A stretch of DNA of 9,260 nucleotides from Proteiniphilum sp. UBA4084. GTDB taxonomy: Bacteria; Bacteroidota; Bacteroidia; Bacteroidales; Dysgonomonadaceae. A model generated the notes under the pieces. That model ran no database searches and was not told the origin of the DNA. It saw only the letters and a program-made list of their open reading frames with translations. The translations under genes were made by a program, and so were the position numbers. The stretch covers positions 38,652-47,911 of the forward strand of contig DFYK01000036.1 of assembly GCA_002383605.1 (NCBI GenBank), in the 5' to 3' direction. This document shows, one piece after another, positions 1 through 6,535 of the stretch (positions within the stretch are counted from its first letter, which is position 1; every line of letters begins with the position of its first letter).

Positions 1-1025
1 GGGTTGATATCCATGTCATCGATCCGACTCCTGTCGGACAGGACCACTGGCAGAAAATCACCGCCTATATTCCACACGGTATTCGTTTCTCGCCGGTCGG
101 TCGAAAATGGAGAGAAGCCGGGAAACTGCCGTCCTTCAATGTGTGGATGATTTTGCCGTAGCATCACATAGTCCACCAGCTTGCGGGCGACGGGTACTTC
201 TGCTTCCGGATCCTCACTCAGAGAAACACGAATGGTATCTCCCATGCCGTCACTGAGCAATGCACCAATGCCGACAGCCGACTTCATTCTTCCGTCCTCA
301 CCGTTGCCTGCTTCGGTCACACCCAGGTGAAGCGGAAAATGAATTCCCTCTTTATCCATCGTGTCCACCAGCAGGCGTACCGCCTTGGTCATCAGCAGCG
401 TGTTGGAAGCCTTCATCGATATCACAATATCGGTAAAATCTTCATCCACTGCAATGCGCAGATACTCCATACAGGATTCCACCATCCCTTCGGGTGTATC
501 CCCGTAGCGCGACATGATGCGATCGGAGAGCGATCCATGGTTTACCCCGATGCGCACGGCAGTACCGTGTTCCTTGCAAATCTGAAGAAAAGTGACCACT
601 TTGGCACGGATCTTCTCCAGTTCCGCTGCATACTCCTCTTCGGTATATTCCAACTCAGCAAACGTTTTCTGCTTGTCCACATAATTACCGGGGTTGATAC
701 GTACTTTCTCGGCAATGGTTGCCGCCACTTCGGCTGCACGCGGGTTGAAATGAATGTCGGCAGATAAAGGCGTCGTATAACCTTTCTCCCTCAGCTGCCG
801 GTGAATCTCCCGCAAGTTGTTTGCTTCGCGCACCCCCTGCGTGGTCAGACGGATCAGGTCGGCCCCGGAGGCGATAATACGTTCACACTGTGCCACACTG
901 GCTTCCGTGTCGAGCGTATTGGTGCTGGTCATTGTCTGTATCACGACCGGATGATTGCCTCCCATCGTGATGTTACCTACATGTACATCAATGGTCGGGC
1001 GCCGTGTATAATTGAAAAAATCCAT
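1..1025 (-). CDS. ispG: 4-hydroxy-3-methylbut-2-enyl diphosphate synthase (partial, N-terminal 341 residues)
   Basis: IspG (GcpE) converts methylerythritol cyclodiphosphate to HMBPP, the penultimate step of the MEP isoprenoid pathway, in the cytoplasm using a 4Fe-4S cluster. I translated the minus strand from ATG 1025-1023; the frame stays open to base 1, so the 3' end lies outside the window. Visible TIM-barrel motifs are ADIHF (residues 89-93), RINPGN (109-114), RIGVNHGSLS (158-167), LHLGVTEAG (232-240) and a GIGALLSDGMGDTIR block from residue 252. The text after about residue 290 leads into the extra central domain typical of plant and Bacteroidota IspG, where full proteins are about 600 residues. 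The cluster-binding Cys residues are in the missing C-terminal part. The MDFFNY start is typical of Bacteroidota homologues. It is the last of three co-directional genes, 11 bases after the VOC stop codon. Confidence 0.96.
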   Translation of the reverse strand, partial: MDFFNYTRRPTIDVHVGNITMGGNHPVVIQTMTSTNTLDTEASVAQCERIIASGADLIRLTTQGVREANNLREIHRQLREKGYTTPLSADIHFNPRAAEVAATIAEKVRINPGNYVDKQKTFAELEYTEEEYAAELEKIRAKVVTFLQICKEHGTAVRIGVNHGSLSDRIMSRYGDTPEGMVESCMEYLRIAVDEDFTDIVISMKASNTLLMTKAVRLLVDTMDKEGIHFPLHLGVTEAGNGEDGRMKSAVGIGALLSDGMGDTIRVSLSEDPEAEVPVARKLVDYVMLRQNHPHIEGRQFPGFSPFSTDRRETNTVWNIGGDFLPVVLSDRSRIDDMDIN

Positions 1026-1036
1026 TTCTTAATTGA

Positions 1037-1417
1037 TTATTTCTTCAAAGGTAATATTTCTATCCAATATCCGTCGGGATCGATGATAAAATAAAGTCCC
1101 ATGCTGGCGTTTTCGTAACAGACACATCCCATCTCTTTGTGGTAGGCTCTCGTTTCATCATAGTCTCCGTCCACGCGTAGGCAAAGATGCTGTTCATTGT
1201 CTCCCATATTATAGGGCCGCTCCCAGTCTCTGAGCCAGGTCAGCTCCAGGGTGAAGCCCGTTATTCCATCTCCCAGAAAAACCAGGATGTATGATCCGTC
1301 AGATGCTTCTTTTCTTCGCACCTCTTTCAAGCCCAACGCCTTGTCATAAAATTCAATACTTTTTTTCAAATCCAGCACATTGATATTGTAGTGGTCGAAT
1401 CTTGCTTTTATTTCCAT
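1037..1417 (-). CDS. VOC-family glyoxalase I-like protein
   Basis: A 126-residue single VOC protein (two beta-alpha-beta-beta-beta units). It aligns by eye with E. coli glyoxalase I along its whole length: a DLKKSIEFYDKALGLK segment (residues 16-31), an LELTW strand, and a DPDGYWIEIL end (113-121). All four metal ligands of GlxI (His5, Glu56, His74, Glu122 in E. coli) have counterparts here: His9, Glu58, His77 and Glu120. Methylglyoxal-thiol isomerase activity is therefore plausible, but many Bacteroidota lack glutathione and the thiol partner cannot be read from sequence; another VOC reaction is possible. The start at 1417 is chosen because the fold begins at FDHYNI; an upstream in-frame ATG at 1489 would overlap the preceding gene by 56 bases. 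It lies 16 bases after the metallo-hydrolase stop and 11 before ispG, so it is very probably co-transcribed with both. Confidence 0.85.
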   Translation of the reverse strand: MEIKARFDHYNINVLDLKKSIEFYDKALGLKEVRRKEASDGSYILVFLGDGITGFTLELTWLRDWERPYNMGDNEQHLCLRVDGDYDETRAYHKEMGCVCYENASMGLYFIIDPDGYWIEILPLKK

Positions 1418-1433
1418 TTCTTTTGTTAATTTT

Positions 1434-2156
1434 TTATACCAGTGTAAATGTTTGCCCCGGCTGCGACAGGGGCATATAATTGCATCCATATTTTGCAGCT
1501 ATTTCCCTGAATTGGTTTGCTTTTTCGTATTGTTCCCCAAAGTGCATCGGAAAAAAATAAGCAGTACTTATACGAGACACAAACTGCTTTGCACCTCGCA
1601 TATAGTCCTTCCCCAAACGGGGATCCAGGGGGAACATGGCTACATGCAGCCGATCGGTCTTTTCCGCCAACAGTTCGAGTTCGCATAGGTAATTGTTCTC
1701 ATAGACGAGCGATTCCGCCTTTCCCACCTCTTCATTCCAATGCCAGTTATTCAGGTCTCCGGCATGAAAAAACTGCCGGTTGTTGTAAGCGACCAAAAAG
1801 GAACACCCCACGTCGGTGGATCCGAAAGCTTTTATTTTCAGCCGATGATCAGCGAAAACATCTTCCTTCCTTAAATAATGTGCATCGGCGTCGGTTGTTC
1901 CGCTCTGACGCAATTCATCGGAAAAAATATAGGTGATATTTTCTTTGTGTTCTTTCCAGTGCAGTATATCCGGATTAAAGTGGTCGGAATGTGAATGCGT
2001 ACAAAGCACATATAGATCATCTGCTTTACTGAGCAGATAGTCTTTCACCCAATTTGAACCATCCTCACGAGGCGCATCCCTGTAGTAATCGATAATTAGG
2101 GAAAAACCGCCGAATTCAATCAGGTAACAGCTGTGATAAATATATGTAATTGTCAT
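1434..2156 (-). CDS. metallo-beta-lactamase-fold hydrolase (UlaG-like)
   Basis: A 240-residue cytoplasmic protein with no signal peptide. The metal-binding HxHxDH motif is THSHSDH (residues 53-59). A later metal-ligand motif HAGD lies at 131-134, and MHFG with His205 near the C-terminus fits the last ligand position. The opening ITYIYHSCYLIEFGG followed by LIIDYY resembles the UlaG / YtnP-like branch (ligand His8 region, then IDYY), not classical glyoxalase II. The family hydrolyses lactones, phosphoesters or thioesters; the substrate cannot be assigned. It is the promoter-proximal gene of the hydrolase-VOC-ispG operon and diverges from aqpZ across 173 bases. Its pairing with a glyoxalase I-like gene could mean a GlxI/GlxII-type two-step detoxification, but the subgroup does not demand it. 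Confidence 0.85.
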   Translation of the reverse strand: MTITYIYHSCYLIEFGGFSLIIDYYRDAPREDGSNWVKDYLLSKADDLYVLCTHSHSDHFNPDILHWKEHKENITYIFSDELRQSGTTDADAHYLRKEDVFADHRLKIKAFGSTDVGCSFLVAYNNRQFFHAGDLNNWHWNEEVGKAESLVYENNYLCELELLAEKTDRLHVAMFPLDPRLGKDYMRGAKQFVSRISTAYFFPMHFGEQYEKANQFREIAAKYGCNYMPLSQPGQTFTLV

Positions 2157-2276
2157 AATCTTTCTACCTATCCTTAAAACAATAAATAGGCAAAATGTTC
2201 AAAATCTTACGCAAAAAATTGGTAAAATCACATCGGGGATTAATACCTCAATTTCAGCCAACTATTGTTATGATAT

Positions 2277-2296
2277 TAAAATAAAATTTTACCTTG
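2277..2296 (+). promoter_or_regulatory. possible aqpZ promoter overlapped by an AT-rich dyad
   Basis: TACCTTG at 2290-2296 is an imperfect match to the Bacteroidota -7 box TAnnTTTG, with a TTG at 2265-2267 about 22 bases upstream and the aqpZ ATG 33 bases downstream. The box is overlapped by a perfect dyad, TAAAAT-AAA-ATTTTA (2277-2291). The match is weak and the region is AT-rich throughout, so this is a candidate only. Confidence 0.27.
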
Positions 2297-2329
2297 CAGG
2301 AAGTTTTTTCACAATAAATTCAAAAAATC

Positions 2330-3016
2330 ATGAAGAAGTATGTAGCAGAAATGATCGGAACGATGGTGCTTGTGTTGATGGGTTGCGGGGCAGCTGTGTT
2401 TGCGGGTGCCGGACAACCTTTTGATTCAGTGGGCACACTGGGCGTTGCTTTTGCGTTTGGACTGTCTGTCGTTGCCATGGCTTATGGCATTGGCAGCATT
2501 TCGGGATGTCACATAAACCCGGCTATCACACTGGGTGTTTTTCTCTCGGGCAGAATGAATAGCAAAGATGCAAGGATGTATATGCTCTTCCAGGTTATCG
2601 GCGCCATCATCGGTTCATCCATTCTTTGGTTTTTAGCGAAGGATTCCGGTTCCATCACGACACTCACGGGTGCCAATGGTTTTGCCGGGGGACAACTGGG
2701 TGAGGCTTTTGTGGCAGAGACCGTATTCACCTTTATTTTCGTGTTGGTGGTACTGGGCGTGACTGCCAAAAATGGGCATAACAAATTTGCAGGTCTGGCG
2801 ATCGGTCTAACGCTTGTAATGATCCATATTGTCTGTATTCCAATTACAGGCACATCCGTAAACCCGGCCCGTAGCATCGGTCCGGCAATTTTTGCAGGTG
2901 GAGAGGCCATGTCACAGCTCTGGTTATTTATTGTAGCCCCTTTCCTCGGTGCCGCCATCGCTGCATTTATTTGGAAAGGAATTACCGTGGAAGACGAAAA
3001 AGAAGCCACGGCTTAA
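2330..3016 (+). CDS. aqpZ: aquaporin Z-type water channel
   Basis: A 228-residue integral inner-membrane MIP-family channel, the usual length for AqpZ. Six hydrophobic membrane spans and the two half-helix loops are evident. The NPA boxes are HINPA (residues 61-65) and SVNPAR (176-181). Aligning with E. coli AqpZ (Phe43, His174, Thr183, Arg189) gives Phe43, His166, Thr175 and Arg181: the full aromatic/arginine filter of a narrow water-selective pore, not the wider glycerol facilitator type. It should allow fast osmotic water movement. The start MKKYVAEMIGT matches family N-termini, and the leader is A-rich with no Shine-Dalgarno. The gene stands alone between divergent and downstream promoters. 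The C-terminus is a short charged tail (VEDEKEATA). Confidence 0.95.
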   Translation: MKKYVAEMIGTMVLVLMGCGAAVFAGAGQPFDSVGTLGVAFAFGLSVVAMAYGIGSISGCHINPAITLGVFLSGRMNSKDARMYMLFQVIGAIIGSSILWFLAKDSGSITTLTGANGFAGGQLGEAFVAETVFTFIFVLVVLGVTAKNGHNKFAGLAIGLTLVMIHIVCIPITGTSVNPARSIGPAIFAGGEAMSQLWLFIVAPFLGAAIAAFIWKGITVEDEKEATA

Positions 3017-3101
3017 GCCAAATGGCAAAGCAAACGCACAAAAAATAATTCCTGGGAGAACTTATTTTCTGTTTATCTGTTTAGTTATTGCACATTTTTT
3101 G

Positions 3102-3109
3102 TAAATTTG
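3102..3109 (+). promoter_or_regulatory. fabI promoter, -7 box TAAATTTG
   Basis: A perfect match to the Bacteroidota -7 consensus TAnnTTTG, 77 bases before the fabI ATG, in the 170-base aqpZ-fabI gap. Transcription would begin near 3114-3117, giving a leader of about 70 bases. The -33 element is poor: there is no TTTG at the expected 19-21 base distance, only TGTTTAG around 3078-3084. Confidence 0.55.
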
Positions 3110-3118
3110 CGCAGTTTT

Positions 3119-3136
3119 TGATTAAAAGAATAATCA
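3119..3136. promoter_or_regulatory. dyad TGATTA-N6-TAATCA, possible operator in the fabI leader
   Basis: A perfect 6-bp inverted repeat with a 6-base spacer, lying immediately after the inferred fabI transcription start, where a bound repressor would block elongation. A second imperfect dyad follows at 3147-3163 (GGTAAAA-AAA-TTTTGCC, one T/G mismatch that would be a wobble in RNA), 24 bases before the ATG. Both may be chance in AT-rich DNA; no regulator can be named. Confidence 0.27.
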
Positions 3137-3186
3137 CAGCGAATCTGGTAAAAAAATTTTGCCGGCTGCTCTAAATTGATAAAATT

Positions 3187-4044
3187 ATGAGTCACAATTT
3201 ATTAAAAGGAAAAAGAGGGATTATTTTCGGTGCGTTGAACGACATGTCCATTGCCTGGAAGGTAGCTGAGAAAGCCGTTGAAGAAGGTGCCATCATCACG
3301 TTATCCAACACACCCGTTGCCGTTAGAATGGGTGATACAGCCCAACTGGGTGCGAAACTCAATGCCGAGATACTCCCTGCTGACGCGACCAATGTGGAAG
3401 ATCTGGAGATGGTTTTCACCAAATCGATGGAGATTCTGGGTGGTAAAATCGATTTTGTTCTTCATTCAATCGGCATGTCTCCGAACGTACGCAAGAAAAG
3501 GACTTACGACGATCTGGATTACGACATGCTGATGAAAACCCTCGATATTTCTGCCATCTCTTATCATAAAATGTTGCAGGTAGCCCGCAAGCTTGACGCG
3601 ATTGAGCGGGGCGGCTCCATTGTCGCTCTCACTTATGTTGCTGCACAGCGCGTGTTTTACGGATACAATGATATGGCCGACGCCAAGGCACTGCTTGAAT
3701 CCATTACCCGCAGTTTCGGTTATATCTACGGACGTGACAAGGGAGTTCGCGTGAATACCATTTCACAGTCGCCCACCATGACCACTGCCGGAAGCGGTGT
3801 GAAGGGAATGACCGACCTGATGGATTTTGCTGAACGCATGTCCCCGCTTGGTAATGCTACAGCCGACGATGCTGCAGATTATTGTATCGTGATGTTCTCC
3901 GATCTTACACGAAAGATCACCATGCAGAATCTGTATAACGACGGCGGTTTCTCGAGCATGGGTATGAGTCTTCGCGCCATGAAGCAGTACAGCAACGGGC
4001 TCGATGAGAACAAAGATGAAAATGGAAACGTGATCTACGGATAA
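3187..4044 (+). CDS. fabI: enoyl-[acyl-carrier-protein] reductase, FabI type
   Basis: FabI performs the last, NADH-dependent reduction of each round of type II fatty acid elongation in the cytoplasm. The 285-residue protein has the SDR Rossmann start with the FabI-specific cofactor loop GALNDMSIAWKVA (residues 15-27) and VLHSIG (91-96). The catalytic Tyr-x6-Lys pair is Tyr160/Lys167, with the second FabI tyrosine Tyr150 ten residues earlier, the same spacing as Tyr146/Tyr156/Lys163 of E. coli. The substrate-loop region SQSPTMTTAGSGV starts at 194. It is longer than E. coli FabI (262) because of a C-terminal tail after GGFSSMGMSLRAM, ending NVIYG, which I recognise from Bacteroidota FabI. The FabI class is the target of triclosan and isoniazid-like inhibitors. 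It has its own promoter upstream and a strong terminator 20 bases after the stop, so it is probably monocistronic. Confidence 0.96.
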   Translation: MSHNLLKGKRGIIFGALNDMSIAWKVAEKAVEEGAIITLSNTPVAVRMGDTAQLGAKLNAEILPADATNVEDLEMVFTKSMEILGGKIDFVLHSIGMSPNVRKKRTYDDLDYDMLMKTLDISAISYHKMLQVARKLDAIERGGSIVALTYVAAQRVFYGYNDMADAKALLESITRSFGYIYGRDKGVRVNTISQSPTMTTAGSGVKGMTDLMDFAERMSPLGNATADDAADYCIVMFSDLTRKITMQNLYNDGGFSSMGMSLRAMKQYSNGLDENKDENGNVIYG

Positions 4045-4063
4045 TTTTCCTATAATCGACAAT

Positions 4064-4100
4064 AAAATAGCTTCGATCTGTGGATTGAGGCTATTTTTTT
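4064..4100 (+). terminator. intrinsic terminator after fabI
   Basis: The arms AAAATAGCTTC (4064-4074) and GAGGCTATTTT (4087-4097) form an 11-bp stem with a single G-U wobble and a 12-base loop. The right arm runs into an unbroken T-tract to 4100. It starts 19 bases after the fabI stop. The end of the T-tract is reused as the -33 element of the next promoter. Confidence 0.85.
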
Positions 4101-4129
4101 GGCTTTTCTCTCTGCTTTCACTATATTTG
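4098..4129 (+). promoter_or_regulatory. promoter of the YciO/YrdC-family gene, TTTG-N20-TATATTTG
   Basis: The -33 box TTTG (4098-4101) and a perfect -7 box TATATTTG (4122-4129) are separated by 20 bases, an excellent match to the Bacteroidota sigma-ABfr pattern. The ATG of the downstream gene is at 4136, only six bases after the -7 box, so the predicted transcript begins at or within a base or two of the start codon (leaderless or nearly so). Confidence 0.7.
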
Positions 4130-4135
4130 TGCGCT

Positions 4136-4744
4136 ATGCTGATAAAGATATACAACGAGAATCCGCAACCCCGTGAAATTGAGAAGGTCGTCGCCTTATT
4201 GCGCGAGGGCGGTATCGTGATTTATCCCACTGACACGTTGTACGGTATTGGCTGTGATGCACTGAATGTAAGGGCCGTGGAGAAGATATGCGACCTGAAG
4301 GGAATCAATCCGCAGAAAAGTAATCTTTCGATCATCTGCAACGACCTGAGTGTGATGAGTGAATATGCCAGGGTAAGTACACCTACGTTTAAACTGATGA
4401 AAAGGAACCTGCCGGGCCCGTTCACATTTATATTACCCACCACCTCTTCACTTCCCAAAATATACAAGAACAAGAAGACTGTCGGTATTCGCGTACCCGA
4501 CAACAATATCATCCGCGAAATTGTGGCACAGCTGGGAAACCCTGTGTTGAACACATCGGTAAAAGATGAGGAGGAAGAAATGGAATACAGCACCAACCCG
4601 GAATTGATTCACGATAAATGGGGTGACATAGCCGACATCGTGATTGATGGAGGCATTGGCGGCATAGAAGGATCAACCGTGGTCGACTGCACTGCCGATG
4701 AGCCGATCATTGTACGCCAGGGCAAGGGAGAGTTAAAATTCTGA
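4136..4744 (+). CDS. Sua5/YciO/YrdC-family protein, YciO-like
   Basis: A 202-residue cytoplasmic protein with one YrdC-like domain: YPTDTLYGIG (residues 30-39), LPGPFTFIL (92-100), VGIRVPDN (116-123), STVVDCT (180-186) and IIVRQGKGE near the end. TsaC/Sua5 members make threonylcarbamoyl-AMP for the tRNA t6A37 modification, and this protein is likely to be labelled so automatically. However, the KxR...SxN tetrad of true TsaC/Sua5 is not seen: the equivalent places read KGI (55-57) and SVK (141-143). The whole chain, including the C-terminal third, follows E. coli YciO better as I recall it. TC-AMP synthesis is therefore possible but not shown. The start at 4136 matches the family N-terminus MLIKIYNENP; an in-frame TTG at 4085 lies inside the terminator hairpin and is rejected. 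Confidence 0.88.
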   Translation: MLIKIYNENPQPREIEKVVALLREGGIVIYPTDTLYGIGCDALNVRAVEKICDLKGINPQKSNLSIICNDLSVMSEYARVSTPTFKLMKRNLPGPFTFILPTTSSLPKIYKNKKTVGIRVPDNNIIREIVAQLGNPVLNTSVKDEEEEMEYSTNPELIHDKWGDIADIVIDGGIGGIEGSTVVDCTADEPIIVRQGKGELKF

Positions 4745-4773
4745 TATTTTCCCCATGGGATTAAATTAATTGA

Positions 4774-4781
4774 TACTTTCG
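4774..4781 (+). promoter_or_regulatory. possible promoter of the S41 protease gene (TACTTTCG)
   Basis: One mismatch from the TAnnTTTG -7 box, placed 41 bases before the ATG in the 78-base gap after the YciO-like gene. No convincing -33 element is visible. No intrinsic terminator is seen in this gap either, so read-through from the upstream gene is possible. Confidence 0.3.
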
Positions 4782-4822
4782 CAGTCTTAGGTTCATATTG
4801 TCATCCAACCAAGATTCAATTT

Positions 4823-6514
4823 ATGAAAAAAATATTTATCTTTTTCTTTACACTCTCTTTTCTGTTGGTTGTTTCCACCTCTTGCAAAAACGATGATCCA
4901 GCGGCCAGTAAAGGAGAACTGGTAACAGCCTCGTACAATGCCGCCACCAAAACCTTCACATTAAAATATGAAAGTGGATATACAAACACGGTGAATGGGG
5001 TGATAGACAACTCTGTGACTCCTCCCGGCGCAAGTACCACATTGAGCGATGGCACCTTTGTGTCTGTTTCCGACGCCAATACATCGGGTGATGCCACCAT
5101 CACAACTTCTGCGGCAATATCAAATAACAAATATGTGAACGGATGGATATACGATCAGATGTCTATTTACTATTTATGGAATGAGAAACTTTCCAAAAGT
5201 CCAAACTATTCGCTGAATCCTGCCGATTTCTTCAATTCCATTTTATATAAATATCACGCCACCACAAACCCGGAAGGGGATCGGTTCTCCTGGATTCAGG
5301 AAGACTATGTGGAATTGTTGAACGATTTGAGCGGTGTAAGTTCCGATGAGATTGGTTTTGAATACATCTTTGCCTGGGCAGATCAGGCGAAAACCCATTA
5401 TTACGCACTGGTGCTTTACCCAAAGCTGGGTACCGATGCCAAAGCGAAAGGAATAAACAGAGGACGTTTCGTTACCAAAATAGACGGCCAAAATATCACA
5501 CCCCAGAATTTCAAAACATTATTCGGCGGTACCGGTACAAAAAAACTCTCGATGGCCGACTTAAGTTTTAATTCTTCCACATCGACCTACAGTCTGCAAA
5601 ACAGCGGAGATGTAACCATTCAAATGCACAACAACTACGCGGAAAATCCGGTCTATAAAGACAGTGTATATTCAATTTCCGGTAAGAAAATTGGTTACCT
5701 GGTTTACAACTTCTTTGCCAGAGATAAGGGAGATGACAGCAACGATTATGATAGATTATTGATGAACCGGCTGGATGCAATGAAGACACAAGGAATAAAT
5801 GAAATGGTGCTCGACCTTCGTTACAACAGCGGCGGGGCTGTCTCATCCGCCATTGCCCTGGCAAGCTCCCTGGTGAAAAACAGATCCACCACCAATGTGC
5901 TCACTACCTCCCAGTATAATTCCATTGTTCACAATGAGCTTCTGAAAGAGTATGGCACGAATTACAACAAGGATTACTTCATTGACAAGGTACAGGGTAC
6001 GACCATCTCTATACCGGCATTGAATTTGCCGCGACTCTATGTGCTTACCAGCGGATGGACTGCCTCTGCCAGTGAATTCGTCATCAACGGACTGAAGCCT
6101 TACATGGACGTGACCCTGATCGGAGAAACAACCTATGGGAAAAATGTGGGATCTATCTCTATCTACGAAGAAAACGATCCGAAAAACAAATGGGGCATGC
6201 AGCCTATTGTGGTTAAATACTTCAACAGTCTGGGACACTCCGATTTCACTGCGGGCTTTAGGCCCAATCATGATGTGGATGAATTTGCGAATCTTTATCT
6301 GTATGAATTCGGGGATACAAACGACCCGTTGCTTGGGAAAGCCATTTCATTAATCACTGGTGTCACAATGGCAGTAAGTTCTATGGAAACATCCACCCCA
6401 TTCCGCTCTTCACAGGTGGACAAAAAAGCAACGTTTCATATGCAGGAAAAACATCGTTTCGATATGCAGGACGATGTACGGGGTGATGATATCAGAAAGC
6501 TGATGAAAAAATAA
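4823..6514 (+). CDS. S41-family (C-terminal processing-like) peptidase, lipoprotein
   Basis: A 563-residue exported serine protease. Residues 1-20 are a hydrophobic signal ending in the lipobox STSC, with Cys21 the lipidated residue. The following KNDD places two acids at +4/+5, as in Bacteroidota lipoprotein export signals, so surface display is likely. Next come a linker (about 30-100), an S41 N-terminal helical segment (NGWIYDQMSIYYLW, 106-119), a PDZ-like region around GRFVTKIDGQNIT (214-226), and the protease core: GYLVYNFF (291-298), VLDLRYNSGG (329-338) and TSGWTASASE (409-418). Ser415 and Lys440 (in YGKNVGS) are 25 residues apart, the same spacing as the Ser430/Lys455 dyad of E. coli Prc, so the enzyme should be active. 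Substrate unknown. The stop is 21 bases from the convergent YceI-like gene. Confidence 0.92.
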   Translation: MKKIFIFFFTLSFLLVVSTSCKNDDPAASKGELVTASYNAATKTFTLKYESGYTNTVNGVIDNSVTPPGASTTLSDGTFVSVSDANTSGDATITTSAAISNNKYVNGWIYDQMSIYYLWNEKLSKSPNYSLNPADFFNSILYKYHATTNPEGDRFSWIQEDYVELLNDLSGVSSDEIGFEYIFAWADQAKTHYYALVLYPKLGTDAKAKGINRGRFVTKIDGQNITPQNFKTLFGGTGTKKLSMADLSFNSSTSTYSLQNSGDVTIQMHNNYAENPVYKDSVYSISGKKIGYLVYNFFARDKGDDSNDYDRLLMNRLDAMKTQGINEMVLDLRYNSGGAVSSAIALASSLVKNRSTTNVLTTSQYNSIVHNELLKEYGTNYNKDYFIDKVQGTTISIPALNLPRLYVLTSGWTASASEFVINGLKPYMDVTLIGETTYGKNVGSISIYEENDPKNKWGMQPIVVKYFNSLGHSDFTAGFRPNHDVDEFANLYLYEFGDTNDPLLGKAISLITGVTMAVSSMETSTPFRSSQVDKKATFHMQEKHRFDMQDDVRGDDIRKLMKK

Positions 6515-6535
6515 AGTGCAATTAAAACAGCATAA

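Noticed and set aside
327..767. Plus-strand open frame of 146 codons
   Set aside because: It is antisense to ispG, with a His/Arg-rich composition, no recognisable domain, and an intact conserved IspG reading on the other strand.
1418..1489. Earlier ATG at 1489 that would add 24 residues to the VOC protein
   Set aside because: The extra residues lie outside the VOC fold and would overlap the upstream hydrolase gene by 56 bases; the start at 1417 follows an ordinary A-rich leader.
1517..1936. Plus-strand open frame of 139 codons
   Set aside because: Antisense shadow of the conserved metallo-hydrolase gene; composition is low-quality and no domain is visible.
2191..2205. Direct repeat CAAAAT-N3-CAAAAT upstream of the metallo-hydrolase
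   Set aside because: Only two six-base copies in very AT-rich DNA; likely chance, and it does not fit a TAnnTTTG box on the minus strand.
2509..3009. Minus-strand open frame of 166 codons opposite aqpZ
   Set aside because: Mirror frame of a GC-periodic membrane gene; no domain, leader or promoter of its own.
3011..3030. GCCA-AA-TGGC and GCTTAAGC palindromes at the aqpZ stop codon considered as a terminator
   Set aside because: Stems of 4 bp with no T-run after them; too weak to call.
4085..4135. In-frame TTG start giving a 17-residue hydrophobic N-terminal extension (RLFFWLFSLL...) on the YciO-like protein, which looks like a signal peptide
   Set aside because: The TTG lies inside the fabI terminator hairpin and upstream of the promoter; the hydrophobic run is just the T-tract translated. 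The family N-terminus starts at 4136.
5843..6271. Minus-strand open frame of 142 codons opposite the S41 protease
   Set aside because: It covers exactly the most conserved catalytic region of the protease and is explained by codon structure on the sense strand.
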